Shown here in pieces: positions 6,110 through 14,274 of a DNA stretch of 17,473 nt. Source of the stretch: UBA9676 sp036522155 (lineage in GTDB: Bacteria > Actinomycetota > Actinomycetes > Streptosporangiales > Streptosporangiaceae). A program made the position numbers and the translations under genes. Numbering within the stretch: the first letter of the stretch is position 1; the number at the start of each line of letters is the position of its first letter. The stretch covers positions 1-17,473 of the forward strand of contig DATDGI010000073.1 of the NCBI GenBank assembly GCA_036522155.1, given 5' to 3'. The notes below the pieces were generated by a model. That model ran no database searches, was not told the DNA's origin, and saw nothing but the letters and a program-made list of their open reading frames with translations.

Positions 6110-7696
6110 ATGGCCACCATCGAACAAGCCCAGCAGCCTGAGGAACAGGTCGCCGAGAAGGGCCTGAAGTCGGGCGCTCTGGGCCTGATCTCCAGCGTCG
6201 TGATCGGGGTCGCCTCGACCGCGCCCGCCTACAGCCTCGCCGCCACCCTGGGGCTGATCGTCATCGCCGTTGGCGTGCACTCGGCGGCGATCGCGGTGCT
6301 GGCGTTCATCCCGATGCTGCTGACCTCGATCGGGTACAGCGAGCTGAACAAGGCCGACCCGGACTGCGGAACCACCTTCACCTGGGCGAGCAGGGCGTTC
6401 GGGCCGAAGACCGGATGGGCCGGCGGCTGGGGAATCATCGCCGCCGACGTGCTGGTGATGGCGAGCCTGGCGCAGATCGCCGGGCAGTACTGCTTCCTGC
6501 TGGTCGGCGCGAAGAGCATCGGGAGCAACCCGACAAGCCCCTGGGTGCTCCTGGTCGGCATCTTGTGGATCATCGCGATGGCCGCCATCTGCTACGTGGG
6601 CATCGAGGTATCGGCGAACTTCCAGAAGGCGCTGCTGTCCATCGAGGTCGTGATGCTGGTCGTGCTCTCGGTGGTGGCGCTGGTCAAGGCGCTGACCGGG
6701 CACGCCCCGCCGGGCTCGCTGCACCCAAGCGCGTCCTGGCTGTCCCCGCTCGGCGCGGGCGGATTCCAGTCGGTCGTGGGCGGGCTGGTGCTCATGCTGT
6801 TCATCTACTGGGGCTGGGACACCGCGGTTGCCGTCAACGAGGAGACCAAGGATCGCAACAAAACCCCGGGCCGCGCGGCGGTCATCTCCACGGTGCTGCT
6901 GCTCCTCATCTACTTCCTGGTGATCTTCTCGCTGACCGCGTTCGCCGGGGTCGGCACCAAGGGGGGCGGCCTGGCGAACCCGGCGAACGTGTTCGATGTG
7001 CTGTCCGTCCAGGGCACGGCCGCGTTCGGGTCCGGCGGGCTTGGCACGTTCTTCACCCGGCTGCTGATCCTGATGGTCCTGTCGTCGGCGGCAGCGTCGA
7101 CGCAGACGACGATCCTGCCGACCGCGCGCACGACCTTGTCGATGGCCGCCTACAAGGCACTGCCGAAGTCGTTCGCGAAGATACATCCCCGGTTCCTGAC
7201 GCCGACCGTCTCCACGATCGTGATGGCCGTGGTCTCGATCGCCCTGTACGGGACGATGAACTTCATCGGGACCGGCAACACGGTGATTCTCGACGGCTAC
7301 TCGGCGATCGGTGTCTACATCGCGTTCTACTACGGGCTCACCGGTTTCGCCTGCTTCTGGTACTACCGCAAGACGCTGACCAGCAGCGCCCGCAACCTGT
7401 GGATGCGCGGCATCCTGCCGCTCACCGGCGGGTTGCTGATGTACCTGCTCGGCGGCTATGCGGTCTGGGAAACCTACGACGTGGGCACCGCGTACAGCTA
7501 CACCTCGTGGCTGATGCCGTTCTTCCCGCACTGGCACATGGGCGGGGCCTTCCTGATCAGCTTCCTGGCCGCCGTCGCCGGGCTGGCGACCTTCATCGCC
7601 TGGCGGATCAAGGCGCCGGCGTTCTTCAAGAAGGAGACGCTCACCCGGTCCACCCCCACGCTGGTGACCGACCCGGACGCGCAACGGGCGCCCTGA
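6110..7696 (+). CDS. APC family amino acid/polyamine permease
   Basis: A 528-residue integral membrane protein with about twelve hydrophobic segments and short charged termini, the usual size of amino acid-polyamine-organocation (APC) transporters. Family hallmarks are the glycine-rich first helix region (GLISSVVIGVASTAPAYSL, residues 25-43) and the YSELNKADPDCGTTFTWASR segment after helix 2 (76-95), then a conserved WGWD stretch and NEETKDRNKTPGRA in the middle. It would import an amino acid or amine by proton or cation coupling; the substrate is not readable from sequence. The ATG at 6110 has AGGAAGG 6 nt upstream. Divergence from a saccharopine dehydrogenase/aminobutyraldehyde dehydrogenase operon suggests a polyamine, lysine or GABA-like substrate, which is inference. 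A strong hairpin terminator follows the stop by about 16 bp. Confidence 0.92.
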   Translation: MATIEQAQQPEEQVAEKGLKSGALGLISSVVIGVASTAPAYSLAATLGLIVIAVGVHSAAIAVLAFIPMLLTSIGYSELNKADPDCGTTFTWASRAFGPKTGWAGGWGIIAADVLVMASLAQIAGQYCFLLVGAKSIGSNPTSPWVLLVGILWIIAMAAICYVGIEVSANFQKALLSIEVVMLVVLSVVALVKALTGHAPPGSLHPSASWLSPLGAGGFQSVVGGLVLMLFIYWGWDTAVAVNEETKDRNKTPGRAAVISTVLLLLIYFLVIFSLTAFAGVGTKGGGLANPANVFDVLSVQGTAAFGSGGLGTFFTRLLILMVLSSAAASTQTTILPTARTTLSMAAYKALPKSFAKIHPRFLTPTVSTIVMAVVSIALYGTMNFIGTGNTVILDGYSAIGVYIAFYYGLTGFACFWYYRKTLTSSARNLWMRGILPLTGGLLMYLLGGYAVWETYDVGTAYSYTSWLMPFFPHWHMGGAFLISFLAAVAGLATFIAWRIKAPAFFKKETLTRSTPTLVTDPDAQRAP

Positions 7697-7712
7697 GGGG
7701 CCATCCTGAGCC

Positions 7713-7750
7713 ACGCCTGGCCCTGGACAGCGCCGTCCTGGGCCAGGCGT
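7713..7750. terminator. Strong hairpin terminator after the permease
   Basis: ACGCCTGGCCC (7713-7723) pairs perfectly with GGGCCAGGCGT (7740-7750). After one T-T mismatch the stem continues with GGAC/GTCC (7725-7728/7735-7738) around a 6-nt loop. No T tract follows, which is common for actinobacterial terminators. It separates the permease from pcrA. Confidence 0.75.
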
Positions 7751-7826
7751 CGCCGTCCGGCGGACGCCGGTGGGAGGGGCCCGCGGACGCCGCGCGCGGC
7801 GCGTACCCGGCGTCGGTGCCAGCGCC

Positions 7827-7841
7827 TACGCTGGGCTCGTG
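7827..7841 (+). promoter_or_regulatory. Possible leaderless promoter of pcrA
   Basis: TACGCT (7827-7832) fits the TANNNT form of an actinobacterial -10 box and lies 6 nt before the GTG at 7839. No ribosome binding site is visible upstream of that GTG. A start of transcription at or next to the GTG would give a leaderless message. No clear -35 is seen. Confidence 0.4.
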
Positions 7842-10121
7842 GCCGCCATCATCACGCACGCCCTCCTTGATGATCTGAACCCGCGGCAGCGGGCGGCGGT
7901 GCTGCACGAGGGCGGGCCGCTGCTGATCGTGGCGGGCGCGGGCTCGGGCAAGACCCGGGTGCTGACCCGGCGGATCGGCTACCTGCTGGCCGAGCGTGAG
8001 GTCGGCCCGCGCGAGATCCTGGCCATCACCTTCACCAACCAGGCCGCGGGTGAGATGGCGACCAGGGCGGCCGCGCTGACCGGGCAGCGGGCGCGCGCCA
8101 TGTGGGTGATGACCTTCCACTCCGCGTGCGTGCGGATCCTGCGCCGGGAGGCACACCGGTTCGGCTACCCGTCGTCGTTCTCGATCTACGACCAGGCCGA
8201 CTCGCAGCGGCTGATGGCGCTGGTCGCCCGCGAGCTCGACCTGGACGCCAAGCACCATCCGCCCAAGGCCATGCACGCCCAGGTGTCCATGCTCAAGAAC
8301 GAGCTGGTGGACCACGAGACGTTCGCCGCCCGGGCCGAGGGTTACCGGGAGAAGGCGCTGGCCGAGGCCTACGGCGAGTACCAGCGCCGGCTGGTGGCGG
8401 CCGGCGCGATGGACTTCGACGACCTGATCATGAACACGGTGTTCCTGCTGCAGGCGTTCGGCGAGGTCGCGCAGACCTACCGGCGCCGGTTCCGGCACAT
8501 CCTGGTGGACGAGTACCAGGACACCAACCACGCCCAGTACGTGCTGGTCAGGGAGCTGGTCGGGGACGGGAGCGGGACCGGCCCGGACGGTGAGCGGCTG
8601 CCTCCGGCGGAACTGTGCGTGGTGGGTGACGCGGACCAGTCCATCTACGCCTTCCGCGGCGCGACGATACGCAACATCGAGGAGTTCGAGCGCGATTTCC
8701 CCGGCGCCACCGTGATCCTGCTGGAGCAGAACTACCGGTCCACGCAGAACATCCTGTCCGCGGCGAACGCGGTGGTGTCCCGCAACTCCGGGCGGACGCC
8801 GAAGAAGCTGTGGTCGGAGGCGGGCGCTGGCCCGCCGATCGTCGGCTACGTGGCCGACAGCGAGCACGACGAGGCGGCGTTCGTGGCCGAGGAGGTGGAC
8901 CGGCTCACCGACGAAGGGGAGGCGACCCCCGGGCAGGTCGCGGTCTTCTACCGCACCAACGCCCAGTCCCGTGCCTTCGAGGAGGTCTTCATCCGGGCCG
9001 GCCTGCCGTACAAGGTGGTCGGCGGGGTCCGGTTCTACGAGCGCCGCGAGGTCCGGGACCTGCTCGCCTACCTGCGGCTGATCGCCAACCCGGAAGACGA
9101 GGTGTCGCTGCGCCGGGTGCTGAACGTGCCCCGGCGGGGGATCGGCGACCGCACCGAGGAATGCGTCGCGGTACTGGCGCAGCGGGAGCGGATATCTTTC
9201 GCCGCCGCCCTCGGCCGGCCCGCCGACGTGCCCGCGCTGTCGCCCCGGGCGCTCCGGGCGATCGAGGGGTTCAACGAGCTGATGGCCGGCCTGCGCGCCG
9301 ACGCCGAGGCGGGCGTGCCGGTGGCCGAGATCGCCGAGGCGGTGCTGGACCGGACCGGCTACGTCGCCGAACTCCAGGCCTCCAGCGACCTGCAGGACGT
9401 CAGCCGGGTCGAGAACCTGAACGAACTGGTCGCGGTGGCCCGCGAGTTCGACGCCCTGCGCAGCCTGCCGGACCAGGCGCCGCCGCCGGACGGGGAGCTG
9501 CCGGGGCCAGCGCCGGGCTCGCTGGCCGACTTCCTTGAGCAGGTGTCGCTGGTCGCCGACGCCGACCAGATCCCGGAGGGGGAGGAGCACGGCGGGCAGG
9601 TGACGCTGATGACCCTGCACACCGCCAAGGGCCTGGAGTTCCCCGTGGTCTTCCTGACCGGCATGGAGGAGAACGTCTTCCCGCACCAGCGGTCGGTGAA
9701 CGACCCCAAGGAACTCCAGGAGGAACGCCGGCTGGCCTACGTCGGCATCACCCGGGCGGAGCGCCGGCTGTACCTGACCCGGGCGGTCGCGCGGGCCTGG
9801 TGGGGCAGGCCGGAGTACCACTCGCAGTCCCGCTTCCTGGCCGAGATCCCTGAGCACCTCATCGAGTGGCGCCGCGACCAGGCCGCCACGGCCGCGCCCG
9901 CCGCCCAGCGGCTCGCCCAGCGCCCGGGCGGGCGCTCGCCCGGCAACCGGCGGGTGCCGAGCCTGGCCCCCGGCGACAAGGTCACCCATGACGCCTATGG
10001 CCTGGGCACCGTGCTGCTGGTGCAGGGGCCCGGTGACGACCCGGAGGCGAAGATCGACTTCGGCGGCGAGTACGGCGTCAAGCACCTGGTGCTGCGTTAC
10101 GCACCCATCGAGAAGCTGTAA
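7839..10121 (+). CDS. pcrA: ATP-dependent DNA helicase PcrA/UvrD1
   Basis: A superfamily 1A 3'-5' DNA helicase acting in nucleotide excision repair and replication-fork and recombination upkeep. From the GTG at 7839 it is 760 residues, a normal length. Visible motifs: Q motif LNPRQRAAV (13-21), Walker A GAGSGKT (33-39), motif Ia TFTNQAAGEM, Walker B DEYQDTN (224-230), motif III GDADQSIYAFRGA (263-275), QNYRS (297-301), TLHTAKGLEFPVVF and VGITRAERRLYLT near the end of the helicase core. The C-terminal 50 or so residues (LAPGDKVTHDAYGLGTVLLV...) form the Tudor-like domain typical of PcrA/UvrD, which contacts RNA polymerase. The frame extends 23 codons upstream without a ribosome binding site; the GTG is favoured because the homology begins just after it and a -10 box precedes it. 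It is upstream of the B12-domain gene by 54 bp. Confidence 0.95.
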   Translation: MAAIITHALLDDLNPRQRAAVLHEGGPLLIVAGAGSGKTRVLTRRIGYLLAEREVGPREILAITFTNQAAGEMATRAAALTGQRARAMWVMTFHSACVRILRREAHRFGYPSSFSIYDQADSQRLMALVARELDLDAKHHPPKAMHAQVSMLKNELVDHETFAARAEGYREKALAEAYGEYQRRLVAAGAMDFDDLIMNTVFLLQAFGEVAQTYRRRFRHILVDEYQDTNHAQYVLVRELVGDGSGTGPDGERLPPAELCVVGDADQSIYAFRGATIRNIEEFERDFPGATVILLEQNYRSTQNILSAANAVVSRNSGRTPKKLWSEAGAGPPIVGYVADSEHDEAAFVAEEVDRLTDEGEATPGQVAVFYRTNAQSRAFEEVFIRAGLPYKVVGGVRFYERREVRDLLAYLRLIANPEDEVSLRRVLNVPRRGIGDRTEECVAVLAQRERISFAAALGRPADVPALSPRALRAIEGFNELMAGLRADAEAGVPVAEIAEAVLDRTGYVAELQASSDLQDVSRVENLNELVAVAREFDALRSLPDQAPPPDGELPGPAPGSLADFLEQVSLVADADQIPEGEEHGGQVTLMTLHTAKGLEFPVVFLTGMEENVFPHQRSVNDPKELQEERRLAYVGITRAERRLYLTRAVARAWWGRPEYHSQSRFLAEIPEHLIEWRRDQAATAAPAAQRLAQRPGGRSPGNRRVPSLAPGDKVTHDAYGLGTVLLVQGPGDDPEAKIDFGGEYGVKHLVLRYAPIEKL

Positions 10122-10132
10122 CCGGCGGGCGC

Positions 10133-10138
10133 TACCCT
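10133..10138 (+). promoter_or_regulatory. Possible -10 box upstream of the B12-domain gene
   Basis: TACCCT matches TANNNT and lies about 38 nt before the ATG at 10176. There is no evident -35, and read-through from pcrA is equally possible. Confidence 0.25.
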
Positions 10139-10175
10139 GCGAAGAAGCGGGCCGTCGCGCCCGGCGGGAGGCAGC

Positions 10176-10589
10176 ATGGGCACGATCCGGGTCATCATCG
10201 CCAAGCCCGGCCTGGACGGGCATGACCGGGGCGCCAAGGTGGTCGCCCGGGCGCTGCGGGACGCCGGCATCGAGGTGATCTACACGGGCCTGCACCAGAC
10301 CGCCGAGCAGATCGTGGCGGCTGCCATCCAGGAGGACGCCGACGCGATCGGGCTGTCGATCCTGTCCGGCGCGCACATGACCCAGTTCGCCCGGGTGCTG
10401 GAGCTGCTGGCCGAGCGCGGGGCCAGCGACATCGTCGTGTTCGGCGGCGGCATCGTGCCCGAGGCCGACATCGTCGAGCTCCAGCGGATGGGAGTGGCGC
10501 GGATCTTCACCCCGGGCGCCCCCATGCAGGACATCGTCGACTGGGTGAAAACCACCCTGGCCCGGCCCACCGCGGCGGGCGCCAGCTAG
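10176..10589 (+). CDS. Stand-alone cobalamin (B12)-binding domain protein, methylmalonyl-CoA mutase C-terminal type
   Basis: This 137-residue protein is almost exactly one B12-binding Rossmann-like domain. It has the base-off/His-on signature DGHDRG at residues 14-19 (Asp14, His16, Gly19), then GLSILSGAH (78-86) and VFGGGIVPE (96-104), which line the cobalamin tail pocket. It matches the C-terminal domain of methylmalonyl-CoA mutase and the small subunits of two-part acyl-CoA mutases such as isobutyryl- or 2-hydroxyisobutyryl-CoA mutase. Such a protein needs a separate catalytic subunit, and none is in the window. The ATG has GGGAGG 4 nt upstream. It stands 54 bp after pcrA and 89 bp before sucC. 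Succinyl-CoA is the product of methylmalonyl-CoA mutase and the substrate of SucCD, so the position may be meaningful, but a partner has not been seen. Confidence 0.9.
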   Translation: MGTIRVIIAKPGLDGHDRGAKVVARALRDAGIEVIYTGLHQTAEQIVAAAIQEDADAIGLSILSGAHMTQFARVLELLAERGASDIVVFGGGIVPEADIVELQRMGVARIFTPGAPMQDIVDWVKTTLARPTAAGAS

Positions 10590-10635
10590 GCCCGGGCCAC
10601 AGCGGGGGCGGGCGCGGCGGAGGGGCTGGCCCGGA

Positions 10636-10669
10636 TAGGCTGCCCCCGGACATCCAGCCGCACCGAGGA
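10636..10669 (+). promoter_or_regulatory. Candidate -10 box and ribosome binding site for sucC
   Basis: TAGGCT (10636-10641) fits an actinobacterial -10 box. AGGA (10666-10669), within GAGGAC, lies 9 nt before the GTG at 10679 and supports that start. No recognisable -35 is present. Confidence 0.35.
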
Positions 10670-10678
10670 CGGACGCAC

Positions 10679-11887
10679 GTGGACCTGTTCGAATATCAGG
10701 CAAAGGAGCTGTTCGCGGAGTACGGAGTGGCGGTACCGCGCGGCCGCCTCGCCCGCACCCCCGCCGAGGCGGGCGCCATTGCCGCCGAGTTCGCCGCCTC
10801 CGGCGCCCCCCGCGTGGTGGTGAAGGCCCAGGTCAAGACCGGTGGCCGGGGCAAAGCCGGTGGTGTCAAGGTGGCCGATGGGCCAGCCGAGGCGGAGGCC
10901 CGCGCGACCGACATCCTGGGCATGGACATCAAGGGCCACACCGTGCATACCGTGCTGGTCGAGGAGGCCAGCGACATCGCGCAGGAGTTCTACCTGTCGT
11001 TCCTGCTCGACCGCGCGGCCCGCACCTTCGTCTCCATCTGCTCGGTGCAGGGTGGGATGGAGATCGAGGAGGTGGCGCACTCCAGCCCGGAGGCGGTGGC
11101 CCAGATCGCGGTGGACCCGCTGACCGGGGTGGACGCCGCCAAGGCGGCCGAGATCGTGGCGGCCGGCCAGCTGCCGGAACCGGCCCTGGCCGGGGCGGCC
11201 ATGCTGGCCGAGCGCCTGTGGGCGGTGTTCACCGATGAGGACGCCACCCTGGTGGAGGTCAACCCGCTGATCCTGACCACCGACGGCCGGGTGATCGCGC
11301 TGGACGGGAAGGTCAGCCTCGACGACAACGCCGCCTACCGGCAGGACCACGGCCGGTTCGCCGATCCCGGCGAGCTGGACCCGCTGGAGGCCAGGGCCCG
11401 GGCCAAGCACCTCAACTACGTGAAGCTGGACGGCCAGGTCGGCATCATCGGCAACGGCGCGGGCCTGGTCATGTCCACCCTGGACGTGGTGGCCCAGGCC
11501 GGGGAGGCGTTCGGCGGCATCCGGCCGGCCAACTTCCTCGACATCGGCGGCGGCGCCTCGGCCGAGGTGATGGCGAACGGCCTGGAGATCGTGCTGTCGG
11601 ACGCGTCGGTCCGCAGCGTGCTCGTCAACGTGTTCGGCGGCATCACCTCGTGCGACGAGGTCGCCAACGGCATCGTGTCCGCGCTGGCCATGCTGGCCGG
11701 GCGGGGTGAGCAGGTGACCCACCCGATCGTGGTCCGGCTGGATGGCAACAACGCGGCGGCGGGCCACCGCATCCTCGCCGACGCGGGACTGGCCGTGGTC
11801 GAGCAGGTCGAGACGATGGACGATGCCGCGCGGCGGGCCGCCGAACTGGCCGCCACCGGGCGCCAGCCGGCCGCGACAGGAGCATGA
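10679..11887 (+). CDS. sucC: Succinyl-CoA synthetase (ADP/GDP-forming) subunit beta
   Basis: The beta subunit of succinyl-CoA synthetase, a TCA-cycle enzyme that makes ATP or GTP from succinyl-CoA. At 402 residues it is slightly longer than E. coli SucC (388), from a small C-terminal tail (ATGRQPAATGA). It starts with the standard MDLFEYQAKELF. The ATP-grasp domain shows VKAQVKTGGRGKAGGV (48-63) and VEVNPL, then LDGKVSLDDNA. The C-terminal ligase domain has GNGAGLVMSTLD, FLDIGGGAS and FGGITSCDEVANGI, which hold the coenzyme A and phosphohistidine loops. The GTG start fits the conserved first residues. It ends one base before sucD begins and forms an operon with it. Confidence 0.97.
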   Translation: MDLFEYQAKELFAEYGVAVPRGRLARTPAEAGAIAAEFAASGAPRVVVKAQVKTGGRGKAGGVKVADGPAEAEARATDILGMDIKGHTVHTVLVEEASDIAQEFYLSFLLDRAARTFVSICSVQGGMEIEEVAHSSPEAVAQIAVDPLTGVDAAKAAEIVAAGQLPEPALAGAAMLAERLWAVFTDEDATLVEVNPLILTTDGRVIALDGKVSLDDNAAYRQDHGRFADPGELDPLEARARAKHLNYVKLDGQVGIIGNGAGLVMSTLDVVAQAGEAFGGIRPANFLDIGGGASAEVMANGLEIVLSDASVRSVLVNVFGGITSCDEVANGIVSALAMLAGRGEQVTHPIVVRLDGNNAAAGHRILADAGLAVVEQVETMDDAARRAAELAATGRQPAATGA

Positions 11888-11888
11888 G

Positions 11889-12776
11889 ATGGCGATCTTC
11901 CTGACCGGCGAGAGCCGGGTCCTGATCCAGGGCATCACCGGCTCGGAGGGCAGCAAGCACGGCCGCCGGATGCTGGCCGCGGGCACCACCGTGGTCGGCG
12001 GCACCAACCCGCGCAAGGCGGGGCAGACCGTCGACCTGGGTGGCACGCCCCTGCCCGTGTTCGGCACGGTCGCGGAGACCATGGCCGCCACCGGCGCGGA
12101 CGTGTCGGTGGTATTCGTCCCGCCGGCCGGCACCAAGAGCGCGGTGATGGAGGCGGTGGACGCCGGCATCCCGCTGGTCGTGGTGATCACCGAGGGCATC
12201 CCGGTGCACGACACCGCCGAATTCTGGGCCTACGCCAGCGCCCACGGCAACGCGACCCGGATCGTCGGCCCCAACTGCCCGGGCATCGCCTCACCGGGCA
12301 AGTCCAACGCGGGCATCATCCCGGCCGACATCACCAGCGAGGGCCGGATCGGGCTGGTGTCCAAGTCGGGCACGCTGACCTACCAGATGATGTACGAGCT
12401 GCGCGATATCGGCTTCTCGACCGCGGTCGGGATCGGCGGCGACCCGGTGATCGGCACCACCCACATCGACTGCCTGCGCGCGTTCTCCGACGACGAGGAG
12501 ACGGACGCGATCGTGATGATCGGCGAGATCGGCGGGGACGCCGAGGAGCGGGCCGCCGCCTACGTCGAGCAGCACGTCAGCAAGCCGGTGGTCGCCTACG
12601 TGGCCGGGTTCACCGCACCCGAGGGCAAGACCATGGGGCACGCCGGGGCGATCGTGTCCGGGTCGTCGGGCACCGCCCAGGCGAAGAAGGAAGCGCTGGA
12701 GAAGGTGGGCGTCCGGGTCGGCCGCACCCCCAGCGAAACGGCCCGCCTCGTCCGGGACATCATGCAGCGCGGCTGA
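11889..12776 (+). CDS. sucD: Succinyl-CoA synthetase subunit alpha
   Basis: The alpha subunit binds coenzyme A and carries the phosphorylated histidine. The 295-residue length is typical. Visible signatures are the Rossmann loop GITGSEGSKHG (15-25), VGPNCPGI (126-133), SKSGTLTYQM (158-167), GIGGDPVIGT (181-190), and the active-site GHAGAIVSG with His251 in position to be the phosphohistidine (His246 in E. coli). The ATG at 11889 follows the sucC stop by one base and has AGGAG 6 nt upstream, lying inside the last codons of sucC. Co-translation with sucC is very likely. Confidence 0.97.
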   Translation: MAIFLTGESRVLIQGITGSEGSKHGRRMLAAGTTVVGGTNPRKAGQTVDLGGTPLPVFGTVAETMAATGADVSVVFVPPAGTKSAVMEAVDAGIPLVVVITEGIPVHDTAEFWAYASAHGNATRIVGPNCPGIASPGKSNAGIIPADITSEGRIGLVSKSGTLTYQMMYELRDIGFSTAVGIGGDPVIGTTHIDCLRAFSDDEETDAIVMIGEIGGDAEERAAAYVEQHVSKPVVAYVAGFTAPEGKTMGHAGAIVSGSSGTAQAKKEALEKVGVRVGRTPSETARLVRDIMQRG

Positions 12777-12795
12777 TCCCGTCCCACCGTTACTG

Positions 12796-12815
12796 GGGGC
12801 AGGGAGGCCTGTCCC
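12796..12815. terminator. Hairpin after sucD, possible terminator
   Basis: GGGGCAGG (12796-12803) pairs with CCTGTCCC (12808-12815) over 8 bp with one G-T wobble and a GAGG loop. It starts 19 nt after the sucD stop and lies before perM. No T tract follows. Confidence 0.5.
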
Positions 12816-12882
12816 GCCCGCCGGGGTGCCCGGCGGCGCGCCTCCGCCGTCGCTGCCAGCGCGGTTGCGAGGATTGGGCCTT

Positions 12883-14274
12883 GTGACCGCTACCGCCCGC
12901 GCCCGCCTCCGCGGCCGGCCCGGCCCGTCCGCTGGGCCGGGCGGCAGCCGCCCCCTGGCCGTGTCCGGGGCGCTGGCCGCCTGCGCGGTCACCATTTCCG
13001 GCCTGGTCATCTTCCTCCCGCTGATGCTGGCGGGCTGGATCGCCGCCCCGCACGCGGGCCTGGGGCTGACGGGCGTGCTGCGCACCGCCACCGGGCTGTG
13101 GCTGGCCGCGCACCACGTCGGGTTCGCGCTGCACGGGGCGGGCCGGATCGGCATGCTCCCGCTCGGCCTGGTGCTCATCCCCGGCTGCCTGCTGTGGCGG
13201 GCCGGCCGCTGGCTGGTCCGCAGCGGCCAGGTGTCCAGCCTGCCCGAGGTGGGCTACGCGGCCCTGGCGGTCGCCGCCCCCTACGCCGTGCTGTCCGGGG
13301 CGCTGGCGCTGGCCAGCCGGTCGCCGCTGGCTGTCCCGTCGCTGCCGCAGGCGGTGGCCGGCGGGTTCGTGATCGCGCTGTGCGCGGCGGGCCTGGGCGC
13401 CGCCCGGGCGCTGGCCCCGTGGCGCCGCCTGGCCGGGCTGCTGCCGCCCCGCCCGCGCTCGGTCGTGCTCGCCACCGCTGGTTCGCTGGCGGTGCTCGGG
13501 GTGGCCGGCTCGATCCTGGCGGGTGCGTCCCTGGCTGCCCACTTTCATGAATTTCTTATCCTTAACGATTCGCTCGGGGCCGGTGCCGTCGGCACCGTGC
13601 TGCTGCTGCTGGCCCAGGTCGCCTATGTGCCGAACGCCGTGGGCTGGGCGGTGTGCTTCACCCTGGGGCCGGGCTTCGCCTTCGGAACCGGCACCGTGGT
13701 CGCGCCGACCGGGGCGGCGCTGGGGCCGCTGCCGGCCTTCCCGCTGCTGGCCGCGCTGCCCGCCGGCGCCCACGCCGCCATGCCGGCCTGGGCCTCGGTT
13801 GCCGTGCTGGCGGTGCCCTACCTAGCGGGCGCGTTCGGCGGGGTGCTGCTGGTCCGGGCCGCCCCGGCACCGGCCATCGAGGCGGCCCCGCTGTGGGGAT
13901 TCGCGTCCGGGGTGGCGACCGGCTGCGTCATCGGGGTGGTGGCGGCGTTCTCTGGCGGCCCGCTCGGCAGCGGGCGGCTGGCCGCGGTGGGCCCGTCCGG
14001 CTGGCAGTCCGGCCTGGTGGCGGTGCTGGAGGTGGGCGTGGCCGCGGCCATCGCCGCCGGGGTAGCGAACCTGCTGCGGGTGCGGCGCGACCCGGAACTG
14101 GCCGCGGCGCTGGCCGCACGCGGGACGGGCGGGACCGAGGGCGCCGGGCCGGGGCCCGGCGAGGATGACGGGCACCGGATCTACCTCGACCCGTGGGCCG
14201 AGGACGACGAGGACTGGGCGGAGGCGGGCGGCCCGGCCCGGCGGGGCCCGCCGGGACCGTCCGAGCTGCCGTGA
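12883..14274 (+). CDS. perM: DUF6350 membrane protein, PerM-like cell division protein
   Basis: A 463-residue, very hydrophobic protein with about ten predicted membrane helices, then an acidic, Gly/Pro-rich cytoplasmic tail (GEDDGHRIYLDPWAEDDEDW). The segment VPNAVGWAVCFTLGPGFAFG followed by a GTGTVVAPTGAALGPLPAFP stretch matches the conserved core I recall for DUF6350 proteins. The gene right after sucCD in M. tuberculosis, perM (Rv0955), belongs to this family and supports cell division and FtsB stability under stress. Both sequence pattern and synteny support the call. I prefer the GTG at 12883, with AGGA 9 nt upstream; a GTG at 12826 in frame would add 19 Pro/Arg-rich residues without a proper ribosome binding site. 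In many relatives purN and purH follow; here they do not. Confidence 0.85.
   Translation: MTATARARLRGRPGPSAGPGGSRPLAVSGALAACAVTISGLVIFLPLMLAGWIAAPHAGLGLTGVLRTATGLWLAAHHVGFALHGAGRIGMLPLGLVLIPGCLLWRAGRWLVRSGQVSSLPEVGYAALAVAAPYAVLSGALALASRSPLAVPSLPQAVAGGFVIALCAAGLGAARALAPWRRLAGLLPPRPRSVVLATAGSLAVLGVAGSILAGASLAAHFHEFLILNDSLGAGAVGTVLLLLAQVAYVPNAVGWAVCFTLGPGFAFGTGTVVAPTGAALGPLPAFPLLAALPAGAHAAMPAWASVAVLAVPYLAGAFGGVLLVRAAPAPAIEAAPLWGFASGVATGCVIGVVAAFSGGPLGSGRLAAVGPSGWQSGLVAVLEVGVAAAIAAGVANLLRVRRDPELAAALAARGTGGTEGAGPGPGEDDGHRIYLDPWAEDDEDWAEAGGPARRGPPGPSELP

Noticed and set aside
5945..7714. A 589-codon minus-strand frame opposite the permease
   Set aside because: Low-complexity Arg/Gln/Asp/His composition without any known domain; a mirror of the permease reading frame.
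7641..10703. A 1020-codon open frame on the minus strand across pcrA and the B12-domain gene
   Set aside because: It lies opposite two genes with clear family motifs. Its translation is Arg/Gly/His/Val-rich with no recognisable domain, as expected from high-GC codon bias.
10586..12214. Long minus-strand frame opposite sucC and the start of sucD
   Set aside because: The plus strand encodes unmistakable SucC and SucD; the reverse frame shows no family pattern.
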